NCBI GenBank assembly: GCA_900169235.1
Contig: FWCC01000288.1
Location: 1-64,000, forward strand
Length of the DNA: 64,000 nucleotides
Reading direction: 5' to 3'
Source: Zarea fungicola
Taxonomy: Eukaryota; Ascomycota; Sordariomycetes; Hypocreales; Cordycipitaceae
Positions 10,285 to 22,320 of this stretch are shown here, piece by piece. A program made the position numbers and the translations under genes. Under the pieces are notes generated by a model, which saw only the letters and a program-made list of their open reading frames with translations, was not told the origin of the DNA and did not search any database. How positions within the stretch are numbered: position 1 is the stretch's first letter; the number at the start of each line of letters is the position of its first letter.

Positions 10285-11608
10285 GATGTTTCTACGTTAT
10301 GTTTCATCAAAACGTGGACGACGGGAGCGCGGAAGCAGGTATCCTTATACCAGACCGCTTTTCCTTCCCCTCACACATGAACTTTGACTGGACAGCCCGG
10401 ACATGCAAGGGAGACTAAAGTCGGCATCGGTGGCGTTCAACCAGCTCTCCAACTTGACGATGCTGAACCCAATATGCTAATTGTACCCAATACAATACGT
10501 GAATATGTGAATTTGCCCAATCAGCTACAGAGATTGGTGCCTCTTTTCTCCCCCGCCCTCGGCAAGTTTGTGTGGTGGCTGCGACATCCTCATGAGAATC
10601 TAGACACGAATGATGATGTTCCATGCATTAGCGCCATGTCCACGTCCACATACATATTCGTGCAGAAATATTTCTTTTGCTGCAGAATCAGGTTTGCGTG
10701 ATATTGGCTTAAAATGATTCGTCCTCGAATTGTAAAATCCAGTTTCCATGATCGAGTGAGGGGTCAAAGCGAGGTGGCTCCCAGTTTTTAAAGTTGTACA
10801 CGGAAGAAGTGCCATTCATCCCACCTTTACTTAGTGCTGCTGAGAGGCGCCGGATTAGGGTAAGCGAGTTGATGTGACCTTGGAGATGCCACATGTAGAA
10901 TGGTGCTCGTATAAGTCGACGGGACAACTTTCCCGCGAAAGCCAGAGCTTGTCTCACCATGACATTACTGCGCGATGTAATTGGAGGGCTCTCGTCAACC
11001 ATTGGTGGCTTTGGAGTAGAGCCTGCGGGGTCGATTCGGTGATGGTAAGTTTGATGAGCGTCCTAAAGCCGTGTTTGACGGTGTTTGTACTTGCTTGAGT
11101 GAAGCTGAGCGATCCAATTGTCAAGATCATTAGTCTGCCGAGGGATTCAAATGCAGCAACAAAGCCATCAAGAAGCTGCCTCTGAACCCTACGCTGCCGT
11201 TTCATCAATGCCGTATATAGACATCACTAGCAACAAAAGTAATTTAAACCGCATGTTAAAGAATACATCATTAAAACACCGGCATCAGCATTCATGTCCG
11301 TTTGTGGGTCACACTGCAGCCTAACTTTGCTAGCACATTAAATCTCCAAAGGCAGCATAATGTTCGCACATTGACATGTACATCAATGCTCGATTTGGGC
11401 CTGAATTGGACGGTGATGGCAGTCACGGGGCGAATGGTAACAGATAAAAGCCGTCCTTCATATTACAGCTAGCTTAGGTATCAAAACTCCAACGAGGGAT
11501 ATGCTTGGGCAGACCAGCAAGTGACCCTCTTTTCTTTTATGTCGCATACATGTTGTAACAAAGAAAATAAATCCTCAACAACACCTCCTTCATTTCATCG
11601 ACGCTCGC
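10285..11608. other. intergenic region with one possible decayed frame
   Basis: This 1.3-kb spacer lies between the sulfite-oxidase-type gene start and the end of ilv5. It contains the hypothetical minus-strand frame listed separately (10709-11140). The rest shows nothing recognisable. Confidence 0.4.
10709..11140 (-). pseudogene. unrecognised ORF interrupted by an in-frame TAG
   Basis: The minus strand has an ATG-started frame of 97 codons (11002 to 10709) with protein-like composition: a basic amphipathic middle (GKLSRRLIRAPFYMWHLQG) and an acidic end (ILQFEDESF). In the same frame upstream, from about 11140, there is further protein-like sequence containing NDLDNWIAQLHSSK. The two parts are separated only by a TAG codon at 11065-11063. 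A CAG-to-TAG change would explain this. No family is recognised and no intron removes the stop cleanly. It could be chance open sequence. Confidence 0.25.
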
Positions 11609-13136
11609 TTATTTTTGGTTCTCGGGGCGGAGGGAGCTATAGACAGATCATGTTAGCAAAATCCAGACATGGAGTCACATAAAACATACCGGACGGCCTT
11701 GCCGGCTCTCCAGATCTCAAGGTTGCGGATCTCCTCCATCTCAGCCTCGTAGCGCTGGCGGTAGTCCTCGCGGCCGTTGTAGTCGAGCGAGCGCTGGGTC
11801 TCGGTGCCGTCGCGGACAGAGTCGTAGAGGTTGTTGAAGACGGGCTTGAGGGCGTCCTTGAACTTGGGGGTCCAGTCAATGGCACCGCGGCGGGCGGTGG
11901 TGGAGCAGGCCTCGAACATCCAGTCCATGCCGTTGGCACCAATCAGGGGGTAGAGAGACTGCGTGGCCTCCTCGACGGTCTCGTTGAAGGCCTCGCTGGG
12001 GCTGTGGCCACGCTCACGGAGGACCTCGTACTGGGCGAGGAACATGCCGTGGATACCGCCCATGAGGCAGCCACGCTCACCGTAGAGGTCAGAGTAGACC
12101 TCCTTCTCAAAGGTGGTCTTGTACAGGTAGCCGGAACCGATGGCGACACCGAGGGCAACAGCCTTCTCCTCGGCCTTGCCAGTGACGTCCTGGTAGACGG
12201 CAAAGGAAGAGTTGATGCCACGGCCCTCGCGGAAGAGGGAGCGGACAGTACGGCCCGAGCCCTTGGGGGCGCAGAGGATGACGTCAATGTTCTTGGGAAC
12301 CTCGACCTTGGTGAGATCCTTGAAGACGGGGGAGAAGCCGTGAGAGAAGTACAGAGTCTGCGGAGAATGAGTAAACGTCTTTGCTGTAGCGGCTGGGTCA
12401 AAAAGCATACCTTGCCCTCAACGAGCTGGGGCTTGATGGCGGGCCAGGTCTCAGACTGGGCGGCATCGGAGAGGAGGTTCATGACGATGGTACCGCGGCC
12501 AATGGCGTCGTCGACCTCGAAGAGGTTCTTGCCGGGGACCCAGCCATCCTGAACGGCGTCCTTCCAGGACTGGCCGTTCTTGCGGACACCGACAATGACG
12601 TTGAGGCCGTTGTCGCGGAGGTTGAGACCCTGGCCGTGGCCCTGAGAGCCGTAGCCGATGAGGGCCAGAGTGTCGTTCTTGAAGTATTCCTGTGGGCTGT
12701 TAGCGAGTGAATTGGCACTTTGTCTTCACTGAGATGAATTGACTCACGAGGAGCTTCTCCTGGGGCCAGTCGGCACGCTCTGTAAATTACTGTTAGCAAG
12801 GTTCCCGCTCCTGTCAATGCCTTTCGAATTTTGCTCAACGGCGTGCTACGTTGCCATTGAGCCGGCGGCAGACTTGCACAATCGCCAATTCATCCCCGAA
12901 AAACGGCAACGGATTGCAGTCGGCGAATACGTACCATAGACATCCTCCTTGTGGCCGGCAAAGTCCATGGTCTTGACACCACGGACCTGCTGCTGGGGAA
13001 CAACGGCACGGGGAGCAGCGACAGCGGCGCGGAGAGCGCTGCGGGCGACGGAGTAGGCAGCGCGCTGCTGGACGGGAGCGACCAATTGGCGGGCAAGAGG
13101 GCCACGCAGGGTCTTGGAGAAAGCTCTCGAGGCCAT
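11609..13136 (-). CDS. ILV5: ketol-acid reductoisomerase, mitochondrial
   Basis: Second common step of valine and isoleucine synthesis: NADPH-dependent rearrangement and reduction of acetolactate and acetohydroxybutyrate in mitochondria. The five exons are 13136-12935, 12779-12748, 12689-12411, 12357-11690 and 11636-11609, giving 402 residues. Exon 2 is only 32 nt and the last exon only 28 nt. Both are needed for the conserved EDVYERADWPQEKLLEYF segment and the KAVRSLRPENQK end. The first 50 or so residues are Arg/Ala/Gln-rich without acids, a mitochondrial presequence. The Rossmann motif LIGYGSQGHGQGLNLRDNG, the helical-domain ERGCLMGGIHGMF and the metal-binding acidic residues are present. 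The model closes in frame at every junction and length matches fungal Ilv5. Its leader is strongly pyrimidine-rich on the coding strand, as in many highly expressed fungal genes. Confidence 0.97.
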
Positions 13137-13290
13137 TTTGCTGATGTGTGTGGGTGTGGAGGGAGAAGGATGGAGAGAAGGATGGAGAGTAATGCGACAA
13201 GCTCAATTGAACAAGTTGAGGCTTGATGGAAGGGTGAAGATGATGATGGATTGAGGGAGAAGAAGGAAGGAGAAGAAAAAAGGCGGACGG
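13137..13290 (-). promoter_or_regulatory. pyrimidine-rich leader/promoter of ilv5
   Basis: Read on the minus strand, the roughly 150 bp before the ilv5 ATG are dominated by C and T, with repeated CTCTCCATCCTT-like blocks. CT-rich tracts just upstream of the start site are common in strongly transcribed filamentous-fungal genes. The transcription start was not located. Confidence 0.45.
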
Positions 13291-14469
13291 AATGAGTTTT
13301 GAGCAACACAAACTCACCTGGGATCGGTGCCAGGCCGGAATGGGGTCCCCTAGTCTGGCCTGCTTGAGAGCTTATTGCTGGGGCAGCGGTGCGAGAGCAA
13401 GGCCAGAGACCGAGATCGGTGCATTGCGGCATAGGCCACGCAGGGGTGAGCTGGTACTGTTCGATTTCACATGTTGGGGCGGTGGCTCGCTGTAGCCGTG
13501 CAGCTATAGGCAACTGTGCTGTGCAAAGCCAGAGGCTCCAGGTGGGCCGCTAGCAGCTACAGGTACCAGTACAGGTGGGCCTGGGGAACTTGCTTACAGC
13601 GACAGCGGGCGGCACACATTAATCTCAGTACCCAGAAAGTAATTGGAAGAACACACATCATCAATTTCACTTTTCAAGTCAATTTAAACGCATCATTTTT
13701 AATTCCTTGACGAGCAGCAATTATTCCCGCACCCAGTCTCAGCATTAGCATAACTTTGTTGGAGCAGCAATTATTCCCGCACCCAGGCTTAGCATTACCA
13801 TAACTTCTGTTGGACCTCCAAAATAAAAGAGGGTCAGCTACCACACAAGGTACGCACCAGCTAAAACCACAGGGACCCTCTTCTTGCGATAGCGGACCTC
13901 TCAGCCATCCATTTCCCCATGACTCTGTCGGCTCTTCGGAGCGGTACCGGGGCTATTCGCTCAAGACAGAGCTCTTGTCCAAATAGTGGCCGTTCGTTGG
14001 GATGCGTCGCTGGGATACAGAGTAGGAAACAAAGGAGATTGAGTTTGGGCTGCGTTGTAAAGTATCTGCATCAAGACAGATGCCAAGTCAAACATATCAC
14101 CGGCCATGTACGCGTTCCCTTCCGACGACGCACCGACTCAATAGCTCGAGCGCAATCAAATCAGCAGGGAAAAAACATTACGCGACGCATCAGATTTGAA
14201 GAATAGTCGCAATTTGCCATGTAAATGCTCAAAGGTTTCTCTAATTGCAAAAAGAAGAAATCAACACGCCAAGATTATGCTCACCTTCTGAGCAGCCTGG
14301 TGATTCCCAATCGCCCGTCCATTCTCCCTTGTCCCGTCTAGGCGACATGTTCTATGCTTTTGCCATTTCATATACACTGTGCATCGTCCACGTGCGTCCT
14401 AGATGACCTTCTATGCGATTCCAGAAGTTCATTATTCGTATAATTTCCGTCGGTGATTTGGCCTTTGCT
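13291..14469. other. intergenic region
   Basis: No gene was found between the ilv5 promoter and the end of ubc12, about 1.2 kb. It holds the 50-bp tandem duplication listed separately. Confidence 0.45.
13712..13812. repeat. tandem duplication of about 50 bp
   Basis: Two adjacent copies (13712-13761 and 13762-13812) both begin GAGCAGCAATTATTCCCGCA and differ at four substitutions and one single-base indel. It lies in intergenic DNA between ilv5 and ubc12. Confidence 0.85.
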
Positions 14470-15223
14470 TTACTTGAGCACACGTTCGTAGGCGACGCCC
14501 TTGATAGAACCACCGCCCATGGCAGTGCGGACATTTCTCTTGAACCCTTCGCGATTGTTACGCAGATCCTCGGCAGCTTCCTTGTTCAGCGGGTCCGACG
14601 CATTTGGCTCGAGGAAAAGAAACTGTCAACGCGCAAGCCAGAATGTTAGTAAAGCAGCGTCACACTTGTCGTAGAATGCGGCTGCTCACCTGAAGTCCAA
14701 CAATAATGGCATTCAGATTCAACACCGGCTTCCAGTCTTCGCGCAGGATATTCAGGCACACTTTGCCATCCAGGTCAATGTTGGGATGGTAAATCTTTTC
14801 CCGGCACAGCACCTTGGGCGGCTCGTGCGGGAAGCTCTGGTTAATGGCAAAGTCAAACGTAAACCGGCCGCTCCGGTACATGCCCTCGTCCGGGTCAATC
14901 GTCAGCACAAAGTTGAGAATGTCGTCTGGGTCGGGGAACTCGGTCGTCATGGTCTGGCCCAGGGACAGCTCCGACAGATCTATGCCATCCTCCGTGATTA
15001 GCACTGACCAAAGCTTGTATTATTTTTCAAGTGGCCGGCGTACCTTTTTGCACGCGCAGCTGCGCCGCCGTCACCTTTTTCTTCCTGCCTCCTGCTTGTC
15101 CTTCGGCATTCTCTGCATCTTTCTGCTCTTTTTTCTAGACGCCAAGAATCCGCCAGTTAGTAAAGCACAGGAGCCGGTGCACTCTGTGCACTCCGAACAT
15201 ACCATGGACCAAATCTTCAACAT
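14470..15223 (-). CDS. UBC12: NEDD8-conjugating enzyme E2 (Ubc12)
   Basis: Transfers the ubiquitin-like NEDD8/Rub1 to cullins and so activates SCF-type ubiquitin ligases. The four exons are 15223-15203, 15134-15044, 15003-14690 and 14622-14470, giving 192 residues. The first exon codes only MLKIWSM, the short N-terminus that Ubc12 uses to dock on its E1. Exon 2 gives the Lys-rich linker ending [13 protein letters not shown]. The E2 core has [20 protein letters not shown] with the HPN motif and catalytic Cys, then [20 protein letters not shown]. The end [12 protein letters not shown] follows. Length and layout agree with yeast and human Ubc12 and separate it from ubiquitin E2s. Intron 1 has a textbook TACTAAC-like branch site. 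Confidence 0.95.
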
Positions 15224-15878
15224 CTTGTCCGTGGAATCAAGCCGCAATTCCCGCGACAGGTGGGCTGTATATAACTCGTCAAGATTTCCCTGCTGTGCAG
15301 CCAAAGCCAGTCTCGTCAAAGGCTCACGCGAGTTGCCCCGTTGTCAAGTCAAACGCGCGGGGTGAGCTCGCTCGTATTTCCGTTCCGTGAATCGCTGAAA
15401 TGGATCGTATCACAGTATATGGCAGGATCGTGATACCGCTCAACCACGGTGAAATACACAGTGAAATACACGGTGAAATACACGGTGAAATACAGAGAGA
15501 TGAAAGTCGTCCGGCGCGTAGTCGTGCGGTGCGAGTTGTCAGGAGTGGGATGTGAGGCTCCCCGCCACCGTCATGGGCAGGGCAGACACCGCTCACCAGA
15601 TTAGGCAATCGGGCGCTGATAAGATAAGCTCCCATTTCCGACTACACCAGCATTCTGTACTCGGTACCAGGATTTCATTGACTCGCTTAAATCATTCTGC
15701 GTGAAATTATTAAATGTAAACAAACAATCTAAGGCCTATTGCTAAGCAGTACAATCCAGAGGTATCTGCAAAACCAATCTGGCAGGTTCCATACCCTGCC
15801 ATGCAAACCGCTTCTCGGCTTCTTTCCAAGCCAACATTTTTCTCCGCTTTCAATCTTGACATGTAAAATGCATTTCGC
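15224..15878. other. intergenic region upstream of ubc12
   Basis: About 650 bp between the ubc12 start and the chitin synthase end, both on the minus strand. It contains the 12-bp repeat array listed separately. I see no gene. Confidence 0.45.
15445..15492. repeat. 12-bp minisatellite, four copies
   Basis: Four head-to-tail copies of CACGGTGAAATA; the second has CACAGTGAAATA. The array lies about 220 bp upstream of the ubc12 start and may fall within its promoter. Confidence 0.9.
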
Positions 15879-18781
15879 TCATCTTCTGGCAAAGCAGCAC
15901 ATGAGACCAGTCTTGCCCAGGAACCACAGGAAGCCAAAGAAGCGAACAAGCGACAGCACAGCAGTCGCGTACAAAAGAAACTTGAAGAAGCTAGCTGTGC
16001 GGACGGAAGAGGATTTCTGACAAGGTTAGCATGAAGATGAATGAAAATGCGGGACAAGACTTACTCCGATGCCAAAGCTGTTAAAGTTGTCGCTGGTAAT
16101 CACAATGACGAGAATAATATTGGAAAAGAGCCAGCATACGACGAGACCGGTACGGAAAGACTTGTACGAATCTTGGACATCCTTGGCCTCGACTTCCTCC
16201 ACCTCCTTGTAGGGAGCCAGTGCGCGACGCACAGTCTGCTCAAATTGGCTGTCAATGTCTTCCTGCTCCTTTTCGATTTCCTCGACAACCACTTCATTCT
16301 TTTCGCCCTTTGTGATGTGGGCCGACGGCAACGCCTCTGACGAGTCGGAGCCCTTGGTGCCCCAAGACACATCGTGCCAGTTGTTGAAGGCGTAGACCAT
16401 GAGAATGTTGATGTAGGTGGACATGAGAACCAGGTAGTAGGGGAACGAGTGGAACATGTGCCACGGGTCCAGGTACATGAAGGAGGCGAGAAAGTATAGA
16501 CCGTAAATGGTAATCAGCGCAATGAGAATGACACCCGCCGCACCTTCGCCCGAGAAGAAACTGTTGACAAAGTCCTTACCAGAGTCGAGTTTGATCTGGT
16601 CCTCGATGGGGGTGTCAAAGGCGCGCGCGACCAGGTAGCCGGAAAGAACCAAAATATATGTCTGAATGAGACCAAAGACCATGTACGACGCAATGTAGGT
16701 AAACTTGGAGCCCTTGGGACGATTGCCAAGAGCCAGAATAAACTGCAGGATGACAAAGGCAAGGTACAGGTACTTGAGCAGGGCGTTGATCAGCGGCGTC
16801 GCCGTGTCGCCAAACGGCCAGCCGTGATGCTCGGCGCCGGAAGCGCCGCCGACGACGGGAGTGCCGACAAGATCCATAATGACCGTGGTGGTGAGGTAGT
16901 AGGACGCCAGGGAGAACCAGGTGAAGATGAGGTTGAGAATGTTGTACAGGAGCTGAATGTGCAGGAAGATCATGCGGATAATGTTGTGGCCGCTCTTGTA
17001 CATGCGCCCAAAGTGCATGAGCGAGTACAGGGTGGCGGCAAAGGAACCGTTGAGCCAACGACGACGCTGGGAGATGAATTCCGCAGCGCCTTCGGGCACG
17101 TCCGTCTCGCCCTTGGCGGCCTTGATGTACGACAGGTGCCACTTCTGGCCAGCCTTGGCGACCAGCTCAAAACACAGAATTCTGTCCTCGGCCAAGAACA
17201 TGTTCTTCTTGAAGATATTCATACCATCGATACCCTTCTTGCCCAGGCTCTTGGAAAGGGTATGGTCGCCATGAAAGTACTGCTCCAGTGGGCGACCCAT
17301 GATGGCACGGAAACGGTAGGCGGAAAAGGCACCAGGCAGCACAGAGACGTAGCCAAACGAGCTCTCCAGGGGCTTGTCGAGAATGTTGGAGATTTTGTAC
17401 TCGAAATTTTGGACGGCGACGAGGGGGTTGAGCAACTTCTTACCGCCCTTGCCCAGCATGGCGTGGATCTCACCACAGGCACCGCCAAGATCCTTGTCGT
17501 TGTAGAAGCCTTCCCAGAGCGCCAGCAGAGAGCGCGGGCTGGGCTTGGTGCCAGCATCGAGAAGAATACACACTTCGGGGTTCAGGATGCGGCCAAAGGC
17601 GTTGAAGAGCCAGCGGTGGGAGTTGATCTTCTTGCTGTTCTTTCCCTTGAGACAAAAGATGAACTGCACCGGGGGCAGGTTCTGAGGGCTGTCGCCGGTG
17701 GGGCGAATGAGCTGCTGGTTGGGCGTCACGGAGAGCTGCGACGTGTACTCAAAGATGTGAGCAACAGTCTCCTTGCCGTCAACGTCCTTCTTGACGACAC
17801 CGTCCTGGTAGATGCCGACAGTGGCCAGCAGATCCAGCGTGTTCTTGTCGGCCTTTTCGATGCCGTCAAACACCAGGCAGACGACAATCTTTTGCCAGGC
17901 AGGGCCGCCCTTGTTCCAAAACGTAGACTTTTTTAGGTTGACAATGTCGCGAATGTTTTGCATGACTCCGTGGAGAGTTCGGGCGAGGAGGACCTTGTCT
18001 TCGTTGTAGTAGGTAATGGCAATGAGCAGCTCCGTGTGGCGGTTGTACATGCGCGGCCGCAAATCGTAACCGTTCTTGAGGGTAAAGTCGTTGGGGTCGC
18101 AGGTGGCAGCAGTATAGCGCATCTTCATGAACTCTTCGTTGCCGCCCTCGACGTCGCGGAAGCGAGGCTCGACCGCGTTCTTGATGGCACTGGGCACGGG
18201 GTAGTCGATGCTCAGGACGGAGCCCTGGACAAGCTTGACCTTTCTGGTATTGAAGCGCTTCAGCCCGCCTGCGTTGCCGCGGCCGATGCCGGGCTGCTGC
18301 TGGCGCTGCATCCAGCTCTCTTCCTCATCCTCAAAGGTCGAGGCCGGACGGCCATACGGAAAGTCGTGCTGGCCCTGTGTGTACTGGCCTTCTGGGCCAT
18401 ACTGCCCGAAGCCAGTGTCGTAGTTGCCCGGCTGCTGTGGGTGGGGGCTGCCAGTCTGCGGAGCGTTGGGAGCGTACGACTCGGTCAAGCTGTAGGCGGA
18501 AACTGGACGGTCCGGGGCCTGGAGGGCACCCAGCCGGTCATGCTCGTAGCCAGAGCCGGGCTGTTCGTTGAGGAGGTAGCGGCCGGCCTCTTCTTCGTGC
18601 TCGTTTGGGGGCATGTGATACTGCACAGAGTTAGCCTGGTTCTCCCCGTGTCTCGCGTCTCGCGTCTCGCAATCCTTCAGCGGCGACGTACGGTACCTCC
18701 TGGGGGCAAGTCATTGAGCTGATGGCCAGCACCGCCAGTGTATTCGTGACCCTGGCCATGGCCTTGGCCGTTGTATGCCAT
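15879..18781 (-). CDS. chitin synthase, class III
   Basis: Plasma-membrane enzyme that polymerises UDP-GlcNAc into chitin. Class III enzymes are specific to filamentous fungi and support hyphal tip growth. Exons are 18781-18692, 18620-16065 and 16016-15879, giving 927 residues. Residues 1-140 are a Gly/Gln/His/Pro-rich cytosolic region beginning [14 protein letters not shown]. The catalytic region has the family marks [55 protein letters not shown] and the product-binding [10 protein letters not shown]. About seven membrane segments follow, and the end is [10 protein letters not shown]. The sequence most closely matches class III enzymes such as Neurospora chs-1 and Aspergillus ChsB/ChsG, known from family knowledge. 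No myosin motor or cytochrome b5 domain is present, excluding classes V-VII. Confidence 0.96.
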
Positions 18782-21700
18782 TTCTGATTAGGGGTGCTCC
18801 TGGAGCAAGCCGGATATGCTATGTTTGTGTAAATGCTGCAGTCGAGTAACCAGCTCGATAAGCGAATGGCCGGAAGCGAGATGTCAGCCCTGTCGTTGTA
18901 TCTTGGAAATGTCAGAAAAGCCTGTGGATGAATGTCTCTTGGTTTTAATTCTCAAGTGGCGCAACCCGGAAAAAAAAGGCGGGAGCTGCCAAGGTGAATG
19001 ACGCTGACGAATGCAACCACAACAAGTACTTGCTCTATGCAGGTACTGGGGATACAGTCTTTGGGATGGACAATAGGGAATACGGACAAGAGAAAATCAC
19101 CAAAAAGGGATCTCAGAGGGGATGATTCAAAAAAGAATCAGGACAAGGTGAAAAAAAGGGAACAGACGTAGTCCAAGGTACCCAGTAAGAAGCTTGGGGG
19201 TGACAGGGGTTGTTGTTTCGGAATGGCAGCGAAAATCAGGGCAAGACCAGCGCAAGTCCAACGCGAGGTACAAGTGTTGCCGGTGGCGGCATGGCGCTGG
19301 AGTCAAGTACCGGCAACGCAGCCTGTTTGGGTACCAGAAATAGGGACAGGCAGTGCTGAGCCCCATCCCTCGACCACTGTGGAGCTGTCAGACTCCACTC
19401 GGGTGCAAAACGAGCTGGCACCTTGTCAGTGCCACTGGTACGAGGACCTACGTCAGTCTTGTCTGTCGGTTACGGTGATGTTCAATGCCTCCCTACGCCG
19501 AACAGTCTACAGATGAGTCCAATTACATTTAATTTTCTCAAGCAGCATGGACGTACTGGTTGCCGGTACAGTGGCAATGGCACACCATCCCAGCATCGCA
19601 CCATTGCCGTTGCTGTCTGGAAACAAGCTCCGAGTCCACATATCATATCCACTTCCCCTTGCCGGCAGGTACATCGTCGCTTGCAATGAGATTCCACTGC
19701 GAGGTACTTTGCACCACTACTAATTGGGTCACAGGTGGAAGCAAGGCACAATCGCTCGTTTTATAGATCATGTCTTCTGTACCTTGAGCGCTCGTCAGGC
19801 GAGGCTGAAGACAGGCACATTACCAAGGAGTCCAATACGCTGATAGGGGTCAGCCGCTAGCACACAACAAGTTCAAGAGCGAGCTGTGAGAACGCCTATG
19901 GCGTTGTTATGCCCGTGTGGCTTGCAGCATCAGTTTGCTCTTGGTTGGCAGCCCTGACGGAGCCGCCGTTGGATTGCAGTTTGCATATTCAGGGAAATAG
20001 ACCAGCAACCAGTAACAACAGCCTGTCCTCATTATTTCAGAAAGGAGAAACTGACGATGCATCCGTGGCGATCACTGGCGCCACTATTACGAGGCCATGT
20101 ATCTTCCTACTGGGTACAGTACTGTATCATTTGGCAGGAAAACAAGGCCGCGCACCCACTGCAAAGGGTGCCAAGTGCGTCTCCAAAAATAGCACTGGCG
20201 CGAACCGAGCCCCGCTTTTGCGGCTTGTGGCCCTGGGAAATGAGGCGGTGCTCGGACAGCACGAAGGCTCTGATGCATCCAACAAAATATCGAGTCAAGC
20301 TTGCAATCTTCGGTTGGTGGTAGATCTGGGAAGGCGGCTGCATCTTGTAGAGTGGTACGCCTCTTGGAACAGTGCGTGTGCAGGGTAACTGCACATATAT
20401 CGCACCTGATATCTGCGCATGATGTCTGCACATGCACTACGCGCTCAACTTTTGATTCGCTCATGGCATAGAGATGGAATTGATTCGTAGACATTCGACC
20501 ACACTTCAGTCACGCGTCATCGCCCACAAGGTCGCTGCAGTGTATTACTGACGAATTATCAACGCACGGCACCACAGCAGCACGGCGGCTAGTCTGGATT
20601 GTACACGAAGCCGTGTATCCGTTGTGTTTACAGTCAATTGTACTGGTTTGGCGGTATCCGTTGTATTTACTGTCAGTTGTACGGAGTACTTGGACTGGTT
20701 TAGCGGTATGCGTGTATGAGGTCGTGTATCTGGTGCTTCCTCTGGAGGCTACGATCCTAGAGTAAAAGCATTGCAGAATGAATACCAAAGCATACTCTGA
20801 TGAGAGTTCATTTAAATGGTCCCTGACACGCTCCCAGATACATTGTGATTTGGCTGTAACAACTGTCTATAACTGCTACGCCAACTAGCAAAAGATTGGC
20901 ATTGATACTATTCGAGCATCAATTAGACAGACAACTAGCTTATAACTTGTAACTTCGTTACATTGGCTTGCGGTCTGTAGGGTAGTGCCTTTGGTAATTC
21001 AAGCCACAAATACCGCTGTACAGATACAGAGATCGGCAAGTTACGAATGACCCACGCGTCAAGTGTCACGATAAGGGAGCCAGTAGCACGTTTCAGCGGC
21101 ACGACAGTACAAGCTCAAGTTGAAACTTTCCAACTAACACCCCCGTGGCTGATATTGACCTGCAGGTTATAACCGCCAGCTTTGTCCTGTAAACAACGCC
21201 ACAATCTGGAGACGTGAATGAGGATCCATGGCCAATAGTAGCTTGCTGACAAGTATACGTCTGCCTTTACGAAGCGTAGCAAGAATTCAAATCGCAAATG
21301 CCGCGACAAGAGACCTCGCTGCGATACGTGGGGTGCCTTGAGGAATGCAGATTTCGCGTAGCGCAGGTACGAGGAAATAGTGTGTTTGCAAAGTATAGGC
21401 CACCAATATCCCGCCTTCCGTCTCACAGCCAGCACTCCCTGGCTTACCAACTGATTGTACGTGTGAGCTGCTGAATTACAAAATGAAGCATCGCGGGCTC
21501 CGATGCTTGCTGTACCTGAAATTAAAGCGACCTGACCCAATTAGCGGTTGGCGGCCGTTGCAGATTAGACGGCAGTGAGCTAGTGCTGAAATTGGTGTCG
21601 TCCTGCGGCGTCCTTTTGGTGTGGTGGGTTTGTTTTACAGTGTGCCCTTTTCCTAGATCCACTGTGGTTCTGGAGCGGAACCTTGTGGACAGTGTCTTTC

Positions 21701-22320
21701 ACGTTGACAACCGTGTACCTTGAGCTGACGCAGCTGGGCCGGCACAGTGCGAGGTGAATGGGCCGCGCTGAGCTAGCCCGTTTGGGCGGCAGTGGCGTTT
21801 TAACCCCTGGCCCAGCGTGGAACAAGACGCACCAGCGCCTTCCAGGGCATTAAAATGCGCTGTGGCATCAACATGCGCTGGACGGCAGCGCTGAAGATGC
21901 ACTGTCATGCCCGCCCCATCCGGCCCTTCTGAGACGTTCCCCCATCATATCCGCTTCTCCTCATCAATCCCACCCATCACCAAACCGCGAAAAAACAAAA
22001 CCACCTCGTCACGGTCTGAAACCTTGTCGTCGACATTTATCTTGCGGCAAATTATGTCGGTCGTTTGATTTCGCCACTTTCATTCTTTTCACCTCTGCCT
22101 TTTCAACCAAGCAGAGCTAGTCTCTGTCGTCACTCGTTCCATCATCCCTTGTCCAATTCGATCGCTGGCCGACTCTCGTCTTTCTTTCTTGTCGGTTAAC
22201 GCTCGGCTGCCGCCTACTTTCTTTGCATTATCGCTGTAACCCGAATCAAACGTCTGCCGATCAGGGGTGGAAATAATCCGGATCGAACAAACTTGAGAGA
22301 CGTTGCAAACGACGGTCAAG
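18782..22320. other. large gene-free interval
   Basis: This 3.5-kb stretch lies between the divergent starts of chitin synthase (-) and opy2 (+). It probably holds the chitin synthase 5' leader and the promoters of both genes; long upstream regions are usual for cell-wall synthesis genes. Open frames up to 159 codons exist, but none shows family motifs, a good start and consistent codon use. An imperfect direct repeat is listed separately. The 300 bp before opy2 are pyrimidine-rich. Confidence 0.45.
20615..20682. repeat. imperfect direct repeat, 29 bp
   Basis: GTATCCGTTGTGTTTACAGT at 20615 recurs at 20654 with few changes. Both copies span 29 bp to GTTGTAC or TTGTAC, and the following TGGTTTGGCGGTAT also recurs at about 20696. 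No function is known. Confidence 0.6.

Noticed and set aside
16824..17936. 370-codon plus-strand frame across the chitin synthase gene
   Set aside because: It is the antisense shadow of strongly biased coding sequence; the minus strand is clearly the real gene. The same holds for long frames opposite IDO, sulfite oxidase, Ras2 and the dehydrogenase.
21115..21540. 141-codon minus-strand open frame in the chitin synthase-opy2 interval
   Set aside because: It begins with TTG rather than ATG, has no signal peptide, domain motif or codon bias, and lies in otherwise non-coding DNA.
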